A DNA stretch of 64,000 nt from Pandoraea iniqua (GCF_902459685.1 NZ_CABPSF010000009.1:1-64000); one strand, 5' to 3'; positions 52,049 to 60,234 are shown, counted from the stretch's first letter. Made by a program: numbers and translations. Notes: generated from the sequence alone by a model not told the origin.

Positions 52049-53089
52049 ATGCGAGCAAGCCTTGGCCTGCGCCTGCCGAAAGCCCTTGTGAAACCTGTTC
52101 TCGCCAGCGTGTTCGGCGTGGCATTGGCGGCTGCCAGTGCGCCGGGCTTTGCCGCCGATAGCGGCAAGGTCACGATCATGGTGGGCGGCATCACGAAGAT
52201 GGTTTATCTGCCGGCCAAGCTTGCCGAGCAACTCGGCTACTTCAAGGACGAAGGTCTGAACGTCGAGCTGCTCTCGCAGCCGGCCGGCGTGGACGCCGAA
52301 AACGAGTTGCTCGCCGGTGCCGTGCAGGCCGTGGTGGGCTTCTACGATCACTCGATCGACTTGCAGAGCAAGGGCAAGGAAATTCAGGCGATCGTGATCT
52401 TCGGTCAGGTGCCGGGCGAGGTCGAGCTCGTCAACGCGAAGAGCAAAGACACCATCAAGAGCATGGCCGACGTGAAGGGCAAGACCCTCGGCGTCACCGG
52501 TCTCGGCTCGTCGACCAACTTCCTCACGCAGTACCTCGCGGCCAAGCACGGCATCCCGTCGTCGCAGTACTCGGTGCTGCCGGTGGGCGCCGACAACACG
52601 TTTATCGCCGCCATCAAGCAGAACCGCATCGACGCGGGCATGACGACCGAGCCGACCGCCTCGCAGTTGCTCAAGACGGGCGACGCCGCCGTGCTGGTCG
52701 ACATGCGCACGATGGAAGGCACGGTCGCTGCACTGGGCGGCGCTTACCCGGCATCGAGCCTCTACGTGCAGCGTGCATGGCTCGACAAACACAAGCCGGA
52801 AGCCGCCAAGCTGGCGCGTGCGTTCGTGAAGACGCTCAAGTTCATCAACACGCACTCGGCCGCCGAGATCGCCGACAAGATGCCGAAGGACTACTACGGC
52901 AACAACAAGGCGCTGTACGTGCAGGCCCTGCAAAACTCGCTGCCGATGTATTCGCCGGACGGCCGCATGCCGAACGGTGGTCCCGAGACCGTGCTGAAGG
53001 TGCTCGCCGCGTTCAATCCGAACGTCAAGGGCAAGCACATCGATCTGTCGAAGACTTACACCAACGAGTTCGTCGATCAGGCCAAGTAA
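52049..53089 (+). CDS. ABC transporter substrate-binding protein, NMT1/SsuA/TauA type
   Basis: The 346-residue precursor has a Sec signal peptide (VLASVFGVALAAASAPGFAA, cleavage about residue 35). A periplasmic-binding fold follows with the family's MVYLPAKLAEQLGYFKDEGLNVEL start. The LGVTGLGSSTNFLTQYLAAKHG and AIKQNRIDAGMTTEPTASQLL segments are also present. Relatives bind sulfonates, nitrate, thiamine precursors or aromatic acids; the ligand here cannot be told. GGAG lies before the ATG. It is followed by a stable hairpin and then the ATPase and permease genes. Confidence 0.88.
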   Translation: MRASLGLRLPKALVKPVLASVFGVALAAASAPGFAADSGKVTIMVGGITKMVYLPAKLAEQLGYFKDEGLNVELLSQPAGVDAENELLAGAVQAVVGFYDHSIDLQSKGKEIQAIVIFGQVPGEVELVNAKSKDTIKSMADVKGKTLGVTGLGSSTNFLTQYLAAKHGIPSSQYSVLPVGADNTFIAAIKQNRIDAGMTTEPTASQLLKTGDAAVLVDMRTMEGTVAALGGAYPASSLYVQRAWLDKHKPEAAKLARAFVKTLKFINTHSAAEIADKMPKDYYGNNKALYVQALQNSLPMYSPDGRMPNGGPETVLKVLAAFNPNVKGKHIDLSKTYTNEFVDQAK

Positions 53090-53175
53090 CTGATTCGCCC
53101 GACTCGCCTCTCTTGACCCGGTAGTACCGGCGCGCGGTCTCTACGACGCCGCGTCAACTTAACCAGCATCCGAGC

Positions 53176-53209
53176 CGCCCGCACCTGACCCCCGTCCGGT
53201 GTGCGGGCG
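53176..53209 (+). repeat. Intercistronic inverted repeat
   Basis: CGCCCGCAC (53176-53184) pairs with GTGCGGGCG (53201-53209), a 9-base stem with a 16-base loop and no T-run. It lies between the binding-protein and ATPase genes. Hairpins here often stabilise the abundant upstream mRNA or reduce readthrough. Confidence 0.6.
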
Positions 53210-53272
53210 TGCTCACCCCTTGAATTAGCGCAACGCCACCGTTAGCCCGTCGACGTATCAGAGGAGCTGAGC

Positions 53273-54124
53273 ATGACTCAGACGATTAGCCAGACTCACA
53301 CCCCCACCGCACCGGCACCGGCCCGTGCGGCCAGCGCGGTCTCGCGCGACACGCCGGCCATCGAGTTCGACAACGTGTCGTGCCGCTTCATCTCGCCTGA
53401 CGGCAAGGCGACCATCGCGCTGCGCAACTTCAGCATGTCGGTGGCGCGTGGCGAGTTCGTCGCCATCGTCGGCCCGACCGGCTGCGGCAAATCGACCACG
53501 CTGTCGATGATTACGGGCCTGCTGCGCCCGACCGCCGGCTCGGTGCGTGTGATGGGCCAGACCGTGAACGGCATCGATCCGCGCATCGGCTTCGTGTTCC
53601 AGAACGATGCGGTGTTTCCGTGGCGCAGCGTGCGCGAGAACGTGGCCGCCGGCCCGCTGTTTCGCGGCCAGTCGAAGGACGCTGCGTACGCGCTCGCCGA
53701 TCAGTGGATCAAACGCGTGGGGCTCGACAAGTTCGGCAGCCACTATCCGCACCAGCTCTCGGGCGGCATGCGTAAGCGCGTGGCGCTCGCACAGACGTTC
53801 ATCAACGGCCCCGAAATTCTGCTGATGGACGAGCCGTTTTCGGCGCTCGACATGCAAACGCGCACGCTCATGCAGGACGAGCTGCTGCAACTGTGGTCGT
53901 CGACGTCAGGCTCGGTGGTGTTCGTCACGCACGATCTGGAAGAAGCGATTGCGCTGGCCGACCGTGTGTTCGTGCTGACGGCGCGCCCGGCCACGCTCAA
54001 GAACGTGTACACGATCGACCTGCCGCGTCCGCGCGTGATGTCGGAGATTCGGTACGAACAACGCTTCATCGATATCTCTCGCGAGATCTGGGCTGACCTG
54101 CGCGAAGAAGTGAAGATCGGTTGA
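53273..54124 (+). CDS. ABC transporter ATP-binding protein (TauB/SsuB type)
   Basis: The 283-residue ATPase has an N-terminal low-complexity tail of about 25 residues. The nucleotide-binding domain follows: Walker A GPTGCGKST (residues 67-75), Q-loop FVFQNDAVFPWRSVRENV, signature LSGGMRKRVALAQ, Walker B ILLMDEPFSALD and the H-loop VFVTHDLEEA. It energises the importer with the adjacent permease. AGAGGAG is well placed before the ATG. Confidence 0.93.
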   Translation: MTQTISQTHTPTAPAPARAASAVSRDTPAIEFDNVSCRFISPDGKATIALRNFSMSVARGEFVAIVGPTGCGKSTTLSMITGLLRPTAGSVRVMGQTVNGIDPRIGFVFQNDAVFPWRSVRENVAAGPLFRGQSKDAAYALADQWIKRVGLDKFGSHYPHQLSGGMRKRVALAQTFINGPEILLMDEPFSALDMQTRTLMQDELLQLWSSTSGSVVFVTHDLEEAIALADRVFVLTARPATLKNVYTIDLPRPRVMSEIRYEQRFIDISREIWADLREEVKIG

Positions 54125-54223
54125 TGTCTTGACCGGGCTCGCGATCTCTCGTGAGGCGCCGGTCATGAAAAGTGAATTGACGGGCCGCGCAGCCGCGCGT
54201 GCCCATGCCGTCAGGAGGAGGGC

Positions 54224-55093
54224 ATGAACATGAGTGAACAGGCCGTGCTGGCAGGGTTCGGCGACGCCGATCTCGCGCGCGAGGAAGCTGCCGCGCAACG
54301 TCGTATCAAACAGCGCCGCGCGCTGGTGATCTTTCTGCGTGTCGCCATTCTGGTGATCGGTCTCGGTGGCTGGGAAGTGGCCGCGCGCATCGGCTGGATC
54401 GATCCGTTCTTCTTCTCGCAGCCGACGTTGATCGTCGAGCAAATTTACGACTGGTGCGTGAATGGCACGTCGCAAGGGCCGTTGTGGGCACAGGTGCTCG
54501 TCACGCTCGAAGAGACCGTGCTCGGCTTTCTCATCGGCGGGGTGGCCGGGGTGATCTGCGGCATCGTGCTCGGCCGCAACAAACTGCTCTCCGATGTGTT
54601 GAGCCTCTACATCCAGATTGCCAACTCGATTCCCCGTGTCGTGCTGGGCTCGATCTTCGTGATCGCGTTCGGTCTGGGCATGGCCTCGAAGGTGGCGCTT
54701 GCGGTGGTGATGGTGTTCTTCGTGGTGTTCGCCAATGCGTTTCAGGGCGTGCGTGAAGCCGATCGCTACATGATTGCGAATGCGCAGATCCTCGGCGCAT
54801 CGCGTCGTCAGGTGACGATGGCGGTGGTGATTCCGTCGGCGCTGTCGTGGATTCTCGCCAGCCTGCACGTGAGCTTCGGTTTCGCGCTCGTCGGCGCGGT
54901 CGTCGGTGAGTTCCTCGGGTCGAAGCAAGGCATCGGCTTGCTGATCTCGACGGCGCAGGGCGCCTTCAACGCGAGCGGTGTGTTCGCCGCGATGATCGTG
55001 CTCGCTGCCGTCGCACTCGGCGCGGATTACTTGCTGACGTCGCTTGAAAAGCGTTTGTTGAAGTGGCGTCCGGCAGCTTTCAGTAACGAGTAA
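54224..55093 (+). CDS. ABC transporter permease (TauC/SsuC type)
   Basis: The 289-residue product has about six membrane segments and the ATPase-contacting EAA loop (EADRYMIANAQILGASRRQVTMAVVIPSALSWIL). An extended N-terminal cytoplasmic stretch precedes the first helix (VIFLRVAILVIGLGGWEVAARI). GGAGGAGG lies ahead of the ATG at 54224. It completes the three-gene importer, and a strong terminator follows 27 bases after the stop. Confidence 0.93.
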   Translation: MNMSEQAVLAGFGDADLAREEAAAQRRIKQRRALVIFLRVAILVIGLGGWEVAARIGWIDPFFFSQPTLIVEQIYDWCVNGTSQGPLWAQVLVTLEETVLGFLIGGVAGVICGIVLGRNKLLSDVLSLYIQIANSIPRVVLGSIFVIAFGLGMASKVALAVVMVFFVVFANAFQGVREADRYMIANAQILGASRRQVTMAVVIPSALSWILASLHVSFGFALVGAVVGEFLGSKQGIGLLISTAQGAFNASGVFAAMIVLAAVALGADYLLTSLEKRLLKWRPAAFSNE

Positions 55094-55120
55094 GCAGCGA
55101 CGTGCAATAGCGACAGGCAT

Positions 55121-55157
55121 AAAAAACGGCGCCACCCCGCGAAGGGTGGCGCCGTTT
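55121..55157. terminator. Bidirectional intrinsic terminator
   Basis: AACGGCGCCACCC pairs with GGGTGGCGCCGTT around a six-base loop, flanked by A on the left and four T on the right. It ends the ABC importer operon and can also stop transcripts of the convergent lipoprotein gene at 55192-55794. Confidence 0.92.
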
Positions 55158-55191
55158 TCCTTTGGAGCACTGCGAGCCCGAAGGCTCAGCG

Positions 55192-55794
55192 TCAGATCTT
55201 CAGCTTGGTGACCTTCGTGCCTTCGACATTCAGGTTCGCCATCAGGCCGGCGTTGGTCATCACAATCACTTCCACCGGCGACGTGGCCGTGTTCAGGTCG
55301 ACCGCACCGTTGGCGCCGATCTTGACCAGCGCGACAGAGGCGTCCGCGCCTGCCGTCCAGCCGTCGGTGCGCTGGAATTTGTCGAGGGCGTCCTGCGTCA
55401 TGAACAGGAAGATCACGGCCTTCGACTGCGCGCCGATTTGCAGACCGAACGACGCGGTCACCGTGTTGTAGTAGCCCTGCGTGTTGCCGCCTACGCGCAG
55501 CGCGCCTTCGCCATATTCACCACCCACGACGAAGCCGGCTTGCAGCACAGACGGGAAGACCAGCACGCCACGGGCCTTATTGACCAGTTCGCGCGAGCCC
55601 TTGACCGAGGCGTACATCTTGTCGAGTGCGCCGTTTACCGAAGCATCGATTTCGCGGCGTTTGTTGGCATTGGCGCCGGCCGAATTGTCGCTCTTGTCGG
55701 CTTGCGACGGCGTGGTCGTCGTGCAACCGGCAAGCGCGAAGGCGGCCGCGGCAACGGCGACAGAAGTTTTCATCAGGAAATCGCGTTTTTGCAT
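55192..55794 (-). CDS. SYLF/YSC84-domain lipoprotein
   Basis: The 200-residue precursor has a lipoprotein signal (MKTSVAVAAAAFALAGC) starting at an internal Met close to ATG 55794. The SYLF-type domain follows: GALDKMYASVKGSRELVNKARGVLVFPSVLQAGFVVGGEYGEGALRVGG, then TASFGLQIGAQSKAVIFLFMTQDALDKF. Bacterial members are envelope lipoproteins of uncertain function; eukaryotic SYLF domains bind phosphoinositides. GGAGGG lies just ahead of the ATG. The gene stands alone. Confidence 0.88.
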   Translation of the reverse strand: MQKRDFLMKTSVAVAAAAFALAGCTTTTPSQADKSDNSAGANANKRREIDASVNGALDKMYASVKGSRELVNKARGVLVFPSVLQAGFVVGGEYGEGALRVGGNTQGYYNTVTASFGLQIGAQSKAVIFLFMTQDALDKFQRTDGWTAGADASVALVKIGANGAVDLNTATSPVEVIVMTNAGLMANLNVEGTKVTKLKI

Positions 55795-56111
55795 TTTCTC
55801 CCTCCAGAAGCGTGGGCCGCATGGACAGTGTCGCGGCATGGATTCGGATAAAACGTCATGTCGTGACGAGCGCCCGGGAATTTGGAGGTGGGCGGCCCGC
55901 CACGGCGGTGAAGCGGATGATGAGGTCGATGCTTCGGTATCCGATAGATACCGCCAGAGGCGCCGGGCGATCGCTTTTGAGACGTCGCGGCGGTGGCCTG
56001 AAGGGCGTCGACATGACGTCGATTATGCGGCGTCTACCGGCTTTGTCAAGAAATTCGCGCAATAAGTTCTGCTAACTTGCGCCTATCTCGCGCTAACTTG
56101 TAGGAGTCTGC
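55795..56111. other. Intergenic region with a 9-base direct repeat
   Basis: The 317 bases between the SYLF lipoprotein start and the exported protein's stop hold no gene. GCTAACTTG occurs at 56071-56079 and again at 56092-56100, exactly 21 bases apart (two helical turns). The first copy continues as GCGC and partly pairs with GCGCAATAAGTT just upstream. No terminator with a T-run was recognised. Confidence 0.45.
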
Positions 56112-56642
56112 CTACGTGCACTTGCGCATGTATTCTTCCTTGAGCGCTTTGCGTGGGTTCGTGCGTGTAGGAATGTCGATGCGATTGCCGTTGGGCTGCA
56201 CCACGGGGCGATCGCGGGTGTAGACCGCCTTGTCGGGCGTGTTGGCGATTTTGTCGGCGAGGGCTTTGCATTCTTCGCGTTGCGTCGGCGAGACCGGAGC
56301 TGCGGCAGCCGATTGTTCGGCGGCCTGATTGCGGGCGGCCTGTGAGCACTGTTCGGCCGGTAAAGCGCGGCCCACGCTATCGAAACACACGGGGGTCTGG
56401 GCGAGTGCGAGGCCGCTGGTGCCAAGCATGGCGAGTGCGACGCTTGCACGCAAGAGGGAGCCGGGCCTCAGCGTACGGAATGACGCATGCCGGAGACGGA
56501 AGCGCGAGACGAAGGAGACGGAAGAGAAAAAAGAGACAAGCGGAACAAGAGAGACAGCGGAGGTGCGGGACGCCGTCGTGGATGACGCAATGCGAAGCGG
56601 CGGGACAGACATCGGGGACAGCGTGGCGGTGCTACGGGGCAT
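56112..56642 (-). CDS. Small exported protein of unknown function
   Basis: The C-terminal 120 residues look like a real secreted protein. A signal segment (LLRASVALAMLGTSGLALA) is followed by a mature part of about 93 residues starting QTPVCFDSVGRALPAEQCSQAA, with four Cys. The ATG at 56642 is favoured by GAGGAG eight bases upstream, although it adds about 60 residues ahead of the signal. No better start was found near the signal segment. It follows the BaeR-like gene by 46 bases and probably shares its operon, so it may be a periplasmic partner of that two-component system. Confidence 0.6.
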   Translation of the reverse strand: MPRSTATLSPMSVPPLRIASSTTASRTSAVSLVPLVSFFSSVSFVSRFRLRHASFRTLRPGSLLRASVALAMLGTSGLALAQTPVCFDSVGRALPAEQCSQAARNQAAEQSAAAAPVSPTQREECKALADKIANTPDKAVYTRDRPVVQPNGNRIDIPTRTNPRKALKEEYMRKCT

Positions 56643-56688
56643 CGTCAATCTCCTCAATGACAGCACACCCGTGTATGCGCGGGTGCGC

Positions 56689-57540
56689 CTATTCTGGCAC
56701 CGCGCCGGGCGGGTTGTCGATAGCCGCGACATCGTGCCGCGCCGCGAGCCGCCCCGGCCGGTCGGTGCGCAATTCCAGCCGGTAGCCCACACCGTAGATC
56801 GAGCGCACGATCTCTTCATCCGGACGAATCGCCTGCAACTTGCGCCGCAAATTCTTGATGTGACTGTCGACGGTGCGGTCGGCCACCACACGATGATCGT
56901 CGTACATACGATCGAGCAGATGCGCCCGAGGAAACGTTTTGTCGGGGTGGCTGGCGAGCGTGGCGAGCAACCGGAGTTCGACCGGCGTGAGCGGCAATTC
57001 ATGGCCATCGAGCCGCGCGTGATGACGTACCGCGTCGATGACGAGTGCCGGTTGTTGCGGCACGACCTCGGGTGCTACGGTGGCCATGGCGCTCGCCGGG
57101 CCACGCACCCGGCGCAGGATGGCTTTCACGCGGGCGACGACTTCGCGCGGGCTGAACGGCTTGCAGATGTAGTCGTCGGCACCGAGTTCCAGGCCGAGCA
57201 GCCGGTCGGTTTCGGCAGCGCGTGCGGTCAGCATGACCACCGGGACTTCGGAGATTTCGCGCACGGCGCGGCACACTTCCAGACCGTCCATACCCGGCAG
57301 CATCAGATCGAGCAGGATGAGGCGCGGCTCGGTCGCGCGCACGGCGGGCAGCACGTCGCGCCCGTCGGAGAGAATGCGGCACGGCATGCCCGCAACGCGC
57401 AGGTATTCGGCGAGCAACGCGGCCAGCTTCGGCTCGTCTTCGACGATCAGAATCGGCGCGGTGTCGGGAAGTGTCATGGCGTCGGTCGGTGAGCGCAACG
57501 GGGCGCCCTTGTCGGCAAATGTCTGCAAAGCGATATTCAT
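56689..57540 (-). CDS. BaeR-like OmpR-family response regulator
   Basis: The 283-residue product has a receiver domain (ILIVEDEPKLAALLAEYL, phospho-acceptor Asp in LILLDLMLPGMDG, ICKPFSPREVV) and a winged-helix domain (LTPVELRLLATLASHPDKTF, DRTVDSHIKNLRRKLQ, IRSIYGVGYRLEL). ATG 57540 has only a weak AGG ahead. ATG 57477 would give 262 residues, closer to BaeR, but has no ribosome binding site. The kinase gene ends about 12 bases upstream. BaeSR normally responds to envelope stress and drugs; the sensor differs here. Confidence 0.9.
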   Translation of the reverse strand: MNIALQTFADKGAPLRSPTDAMTLPDTAPILIVEDEPKLAALLAEYLRVAGMPCRILSDGRDVLPAVRATEPRLILLDLMLPGMDGLEVCRAVREISEVPVVMLTARAAETDRLLGLELGADDYICKPFSPREVVARVKAILRRVRGPASAMATVAPEVVPQQPALVIDAVRHHARLDGHELPLTPVELRLLATLASHPDKTFPRAHLLDRMYDDHRVVADRTVDSHIKNLRRKLQAIRPDEEIVRSIYGVGYRLELRTDRPGRLAARHDVAAIDNPPGAVPE

Positions 57541-57551
57541 TGCGGCCTGTG

Positions 57552-58736
57552 TCAACAAAGGGTCGTCAGTGTGCTGGTAGAGAACGCGGCATCGGGTGCC
57601 GGTTCATTGCCCGTGCCGGTACCGGGCAGAGGCGTGCCGAACGTGCCGCCCAAGGCCCCGCCTAGTGCCCCGCCCAACGCCCCGCCCAGCGCTCCGTTAA
57701 ACGCGGAAAGACACGAGGTGTTGCGATGACACGGCAACGTAATCGAAAGCGCGAGACCGCCCAACGGGGAGTGGCGCGCGATGATCTGGCCGCCGTGCGC
57801 TTCGACGATGTGTTTGCACAGCGCCAGCCCCAGCCCGGCGCCCCCGCTGCGCCGGCTGCGTGAAGCTTCCACACGGAAGAGGCGCTCGAACAGACGCGGC
57901 AATGCGTCGTCGGGCACGCCGGGCGCCGAGTCCTCGATCTCGAGCCGCAATTGCGAGCCGCTCGACGACAGATATACCCGCGCTGCGCCGCCACCATCGG
58001 TATAACGCAGCGAATTCTCGAACAGATTGCCGAGCAGTTGCGTCAGGCGGTGCAGGTCGCCGTCGACGGTGAGCACGTCGTCGGGCATGTGTACGGTGAG
58101 CGCGATGCCCTTCGCCTCGAACCAGTCGCGAAAGGCAGTGACGGTCGTCGCAACGCGTTCGGTCATATCGACCGGGGCGAACTGGTAAGTGAGCGCGCCG
58201 ATGTCGGAGAGCGAGAGCTCGTAGAGGTCGTCGATCAGCTTGGCCAGCAACGAGACTTCGACGCGCAGCGACGCCAGTGCGTCTTGGGTGAGCGGGCGAA
58301 CGCCGTCTTCCATGGCCTCGATTTCGCCGCGCAACACCGACAGGGGTGTACGCAACTCGTGCGAAATGTCGGCGAGCAGATCACGGCGCAGTTGGTCGTT
58401 GTGCGCGAGCGTATCGGCCAGCCGGTTCAGGTCGGCCGCGAGCCGGGCCAGTTCGTCGGCGCCCATCGTGGGTGCGCGCACGCTGTAATCGCCCATGGCC
58501 ATGCGGTGCGTGGCTTCGAGCAGCGGCGTAACCGGCACGAGCAGTCGTTGCGCGACCCGGATGGCAACGGCGCCGAGCGCGGCAATGCCGAGCAGCCCCA
58601 GATAGAGCAGGTTGTCGCCGGCCAGCCAGCTGTGCCCGGTCAGCGCGGCGCGCACGACGAACGCCGTGGCCGCCATGGTGACCAGGCCCGTCGCGAAGAT
58701 CGCGAGGAACAGTTTGCGCGTGATGCCGGAGTTCAT
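57552..58736 (-). CDS. BaeS-like histidine kinase with minimal sensor and Gly-rich tail
   Basis: The 394-residue kinase has two membrane helices (about 9-31 and 43-64) separated by only about 12 residues, so the BaeS periplasmic domain is absent and sensing is probably intramembrane. HAMP, the H box LLADISHELRTPLSVL (H126), N box LLGNLFENSLRYTDGGG and G boxes (IEDSAPGV, GGAGLGLALCKHIV) are intact. After the ATPase domain comes a 50-residue tail with four GGAL-type repeats encoded by a 12-base tandem repeat. It lies upstream of the BaeR-like gene. Confidence 0.9.
   Translation of the reverse strand: MNSGITRKLFLAIFATGLVTMAATAFVVRAALTGHSWLAGDNLLYLGLLGIAALGAVAIRVAQRLLVPVTPLLEATHRMAMGDYSVRAPTMGADELARLAADLNRLADTLAHNDQLRRDLLADISHELRTPLSVLRGEIEAMEDGVRPLTQDALASLRVEVSLLAKLIDDLYELSLSDIGALTYQFAPVDMTERVATTVTAFRDWFEAKGIALTVHMPDDVLTVDGDLHRLTQLLGNLFENSLRYTDGGGAARVYLSSSGSQLRLEIEDSAPGVPDDALPRLFERLFRVEASRSRRSGGAGLGLALCKHIVEAHGGQIIARHSPLGGLALSITLPCHRNTSCLSAFNGALGGALGGALGGALGGTFGTPLPGTGTGNEPAPDAAFSTSTLTTLC
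57643..57702 (-). repeat. 12-base tandem repeat within the kinase tail
   Basis: About four to five imperfect copies of a 12-base unit (plus-strand form GCCCCGCCCAAC, with variants) lie head to tail from 57643. On the minus strand they encode repeated GGAL-like tetrapeptides. The length is a multiple of three, so changes in copy number would keep the frame. Confidence 0.75.
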
Positions 58737-58841
58737 GCTTGGGTTGGCCGGGTGGCTTCGTGGATCAGGGTGGCGACGAGGTGGCGAAAGCGTCGATGGC
58801 GCGCCATTTTCTCAGCTTCACGGTGACGCGCGCCGTGCCTC

Positions 58842-58863
58842 CACAAATTTTCCACTATTTGTG
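58842..58863. promoter_or_regulatory. Inverted repeat in the divergent baeS-flgH2 region
   Basis: CACAAAT (58842-58848) and ATTTGTG (58857-58863) form a perfect 7-base dyad with an 8-base spacer. They lie between the divergent kinase and flgH2 genes (gap 58737-58997). The form suits a dimeric regulator, but the regulator is unknown. The remaining gap holds nothing else recognised. Confidence 0.45.
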
Positions 58864-58997
58864 CGCACTGGCTGCACTCCGCGTTTTTACTATTCCTTAC
58901 GACGCTGGCCAAAGTGCCATTGCCTCGTTTCACCTCAGCTCACTCTTCTCGATGACAACCGGGGTCGCACCCGGTAGCGGCGCGGGGGCGCCACACC

Positions 58998-59699
58998 ATG
59001 TCGACACTATCGATGCTTCAGCGCGCTGCGGCGCGTGGACTGGTTATGACGGTGGCGTCCCTCGCCACGGTGGGTGTGGCACTGCTGAGCGCGTGCTCGA
59101 CGGGCAATGTGACCTCCACGCCGATGGCCGTGATGCCGATGCCCCGGGTGACCAACGTACAGACGGCGGGGTCGATCTATCAGTCGACCACGGCGACGAA
59201 CTGGTTCGAAACGCCCGTGGCGCACCGGGTGGGCGACCTGCTCACGATTCAGGTGGCGGAAAACACGACCGGCAGCAACAAGGCGCAGAGCAACGTGACG
59301 CGCAACGCGAGCGTCACGGCCAAGAGCGCGAAGGATAACGGGGCGGATACCCTGCTCGAGCGCTGGTTCAACATCGGCTCGTCGGCGAGTTCGTTCCAGG
59401 GCAACGGCACCACGAGTTCGACGTCGGCGATGACCGGCACCATTGCCGTGGCGATTGTCGAGGTCTTGCCGAACGGCGCCTATGTGGTGGGGGGCGAGAA
59501 GCAGGTGATGCAGGGCCGCAACATGGAGACCTTCCGTTTCACGGGCGTGGTCAACAAGTTCGACATCCAGCCGGGTAACGTCGTGGCGTCGAGCAAGGTC
59601 GGTCAGGCGAAGGTCGCGCGTGTGGAAGACGGTCAGGTGGCCGATGGCGCGAACGGCGGCTGGCTCCAGCATGTGTTGCTTGGCGTGGCACCTTTCTGA
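58998..59699 (+). CDS. Second FlgH-like L-ring lipoprotein
   Basis: The 233-residue product has a lipoprotein signal ending LLSAC. The FlgH core is present: AGSIYQS, HRVGDLLTIQVAENTTGSNK, TGTIAVAIVEVLPNGAYVVGGEKQ, METFRFTGVV and the C-terminal GWLQHVLLGVAPF. It is clearly diverged from FlgH at 19873-20601, especially in the middle. No flgI, rod or hook gene is near. Its TGA overlaps the ATG of an unknown lipoprotein gene. It may be a spare L-ring subunit or a ring-like part of another envelope structure. The ATG at 58998 lacks a strong ribosome binding site. Confidence 0.85.
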   Translation: MSTLSMLQRAAARGLVMTVASLATVGVALLSACSTGNVTSTPMAVMPMPRVTNVQTAGSIYQSTTATNWFETPVAHRVGDLLTIQVAENTTGSNKAQSNVTRNASVTAKSAKDNGADTLLERWFNIGSSASSFQGNGTTSSTSAMTGTIAVAIVEVLPNGAYVVGGEKQVMQGRNMETFRFTGVVNKFDIQPGNVVASSKVGQAKVARVEDGQVADGANGGWLQHVLLGVAPF

Positions 59700-60232
59700 T
59701 GAAACGGCTTGCCGGGGTGCTGGCGTTGGCCGCGACGGCCTGCGCATCGTTGGGCGGCTGCCTGTTTGCCACGCCGGTGCCGGTGGTGGCGGCGCAGGTG
59801 GCGGCCAGCGTGGTGACCACAGGCGTCGTGCTCGCCGATCAGCTGCCGTCGGTCGTGCCGCCGACGCAGCCGGCCGCGCCGGAGCTGATGTCGCGCAATC
59901 TGTGTATCGAACTGGGGGCTGACGGGGTGTCGGACCTGCTGCCCGCCATTCAGGGCCGGCTGCGCGCCTACGGCATCGTGAGCACGATTTACAGCCCGGG
60001 CACGTGGCCGACCGGGTGCGTCGTGCTGAACTACGCGGTCCGGCGCGCGTGGCGCAATTCTCTGTGGGGCAGCACGCCCAGCGAATATCTGGCGTACGCG
60101 ACGCTCACGCTCAGTCAGAACGGCTCGGTGATGAATACCGTGTACTTCGACGGCAGAACATCGACCGTGGAGTCGTGGTCCGGCGCGAACGCCAAGATCG
60201 CACAACTGGTGGACCGGCTGGTGGTGTTTTGA
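59699..60232 (+). CDS. Lipoprotein of unknown function, coupled to flgH2
   Basis: The 177-residue precursor has a lipoprotein signal (VLALAATACASLGGC) and a second hydrophobic stretch rich in Ala and Val (residues 26-46). The mature part contains SDLLPAIQGRLRAYGIVSTIY, WPTGCVVLNYAVRR, YLAYATLTLSQNGSVMNTVYF and a final AKIAQLVDRLVVF helix. The family was not recognised. The ATG overlaps the flgH2 stop by one base, so the two are made together, probably at the outer membrane. The stop is two bases from the 3' end of a tRNA gene on the other strand. Confidence 0.75.
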   Translation: MKRLAGVLALAATACASLGGCLFATPVPVVAAQVAASVVTTGVVLADQLPSVVPPTQPAAPELMSRNLCIELGADGVSDLLPAIQGRLRAYGIVSTIYSPGTWPTGCVVLNYAVRRAWRNSLWGSTPSEYLAYATLTLSQNGSVMNTVYFDGRTSTVESWSGANAKIAQLVDRLVVF

Positions 60233-60234
60233 TT

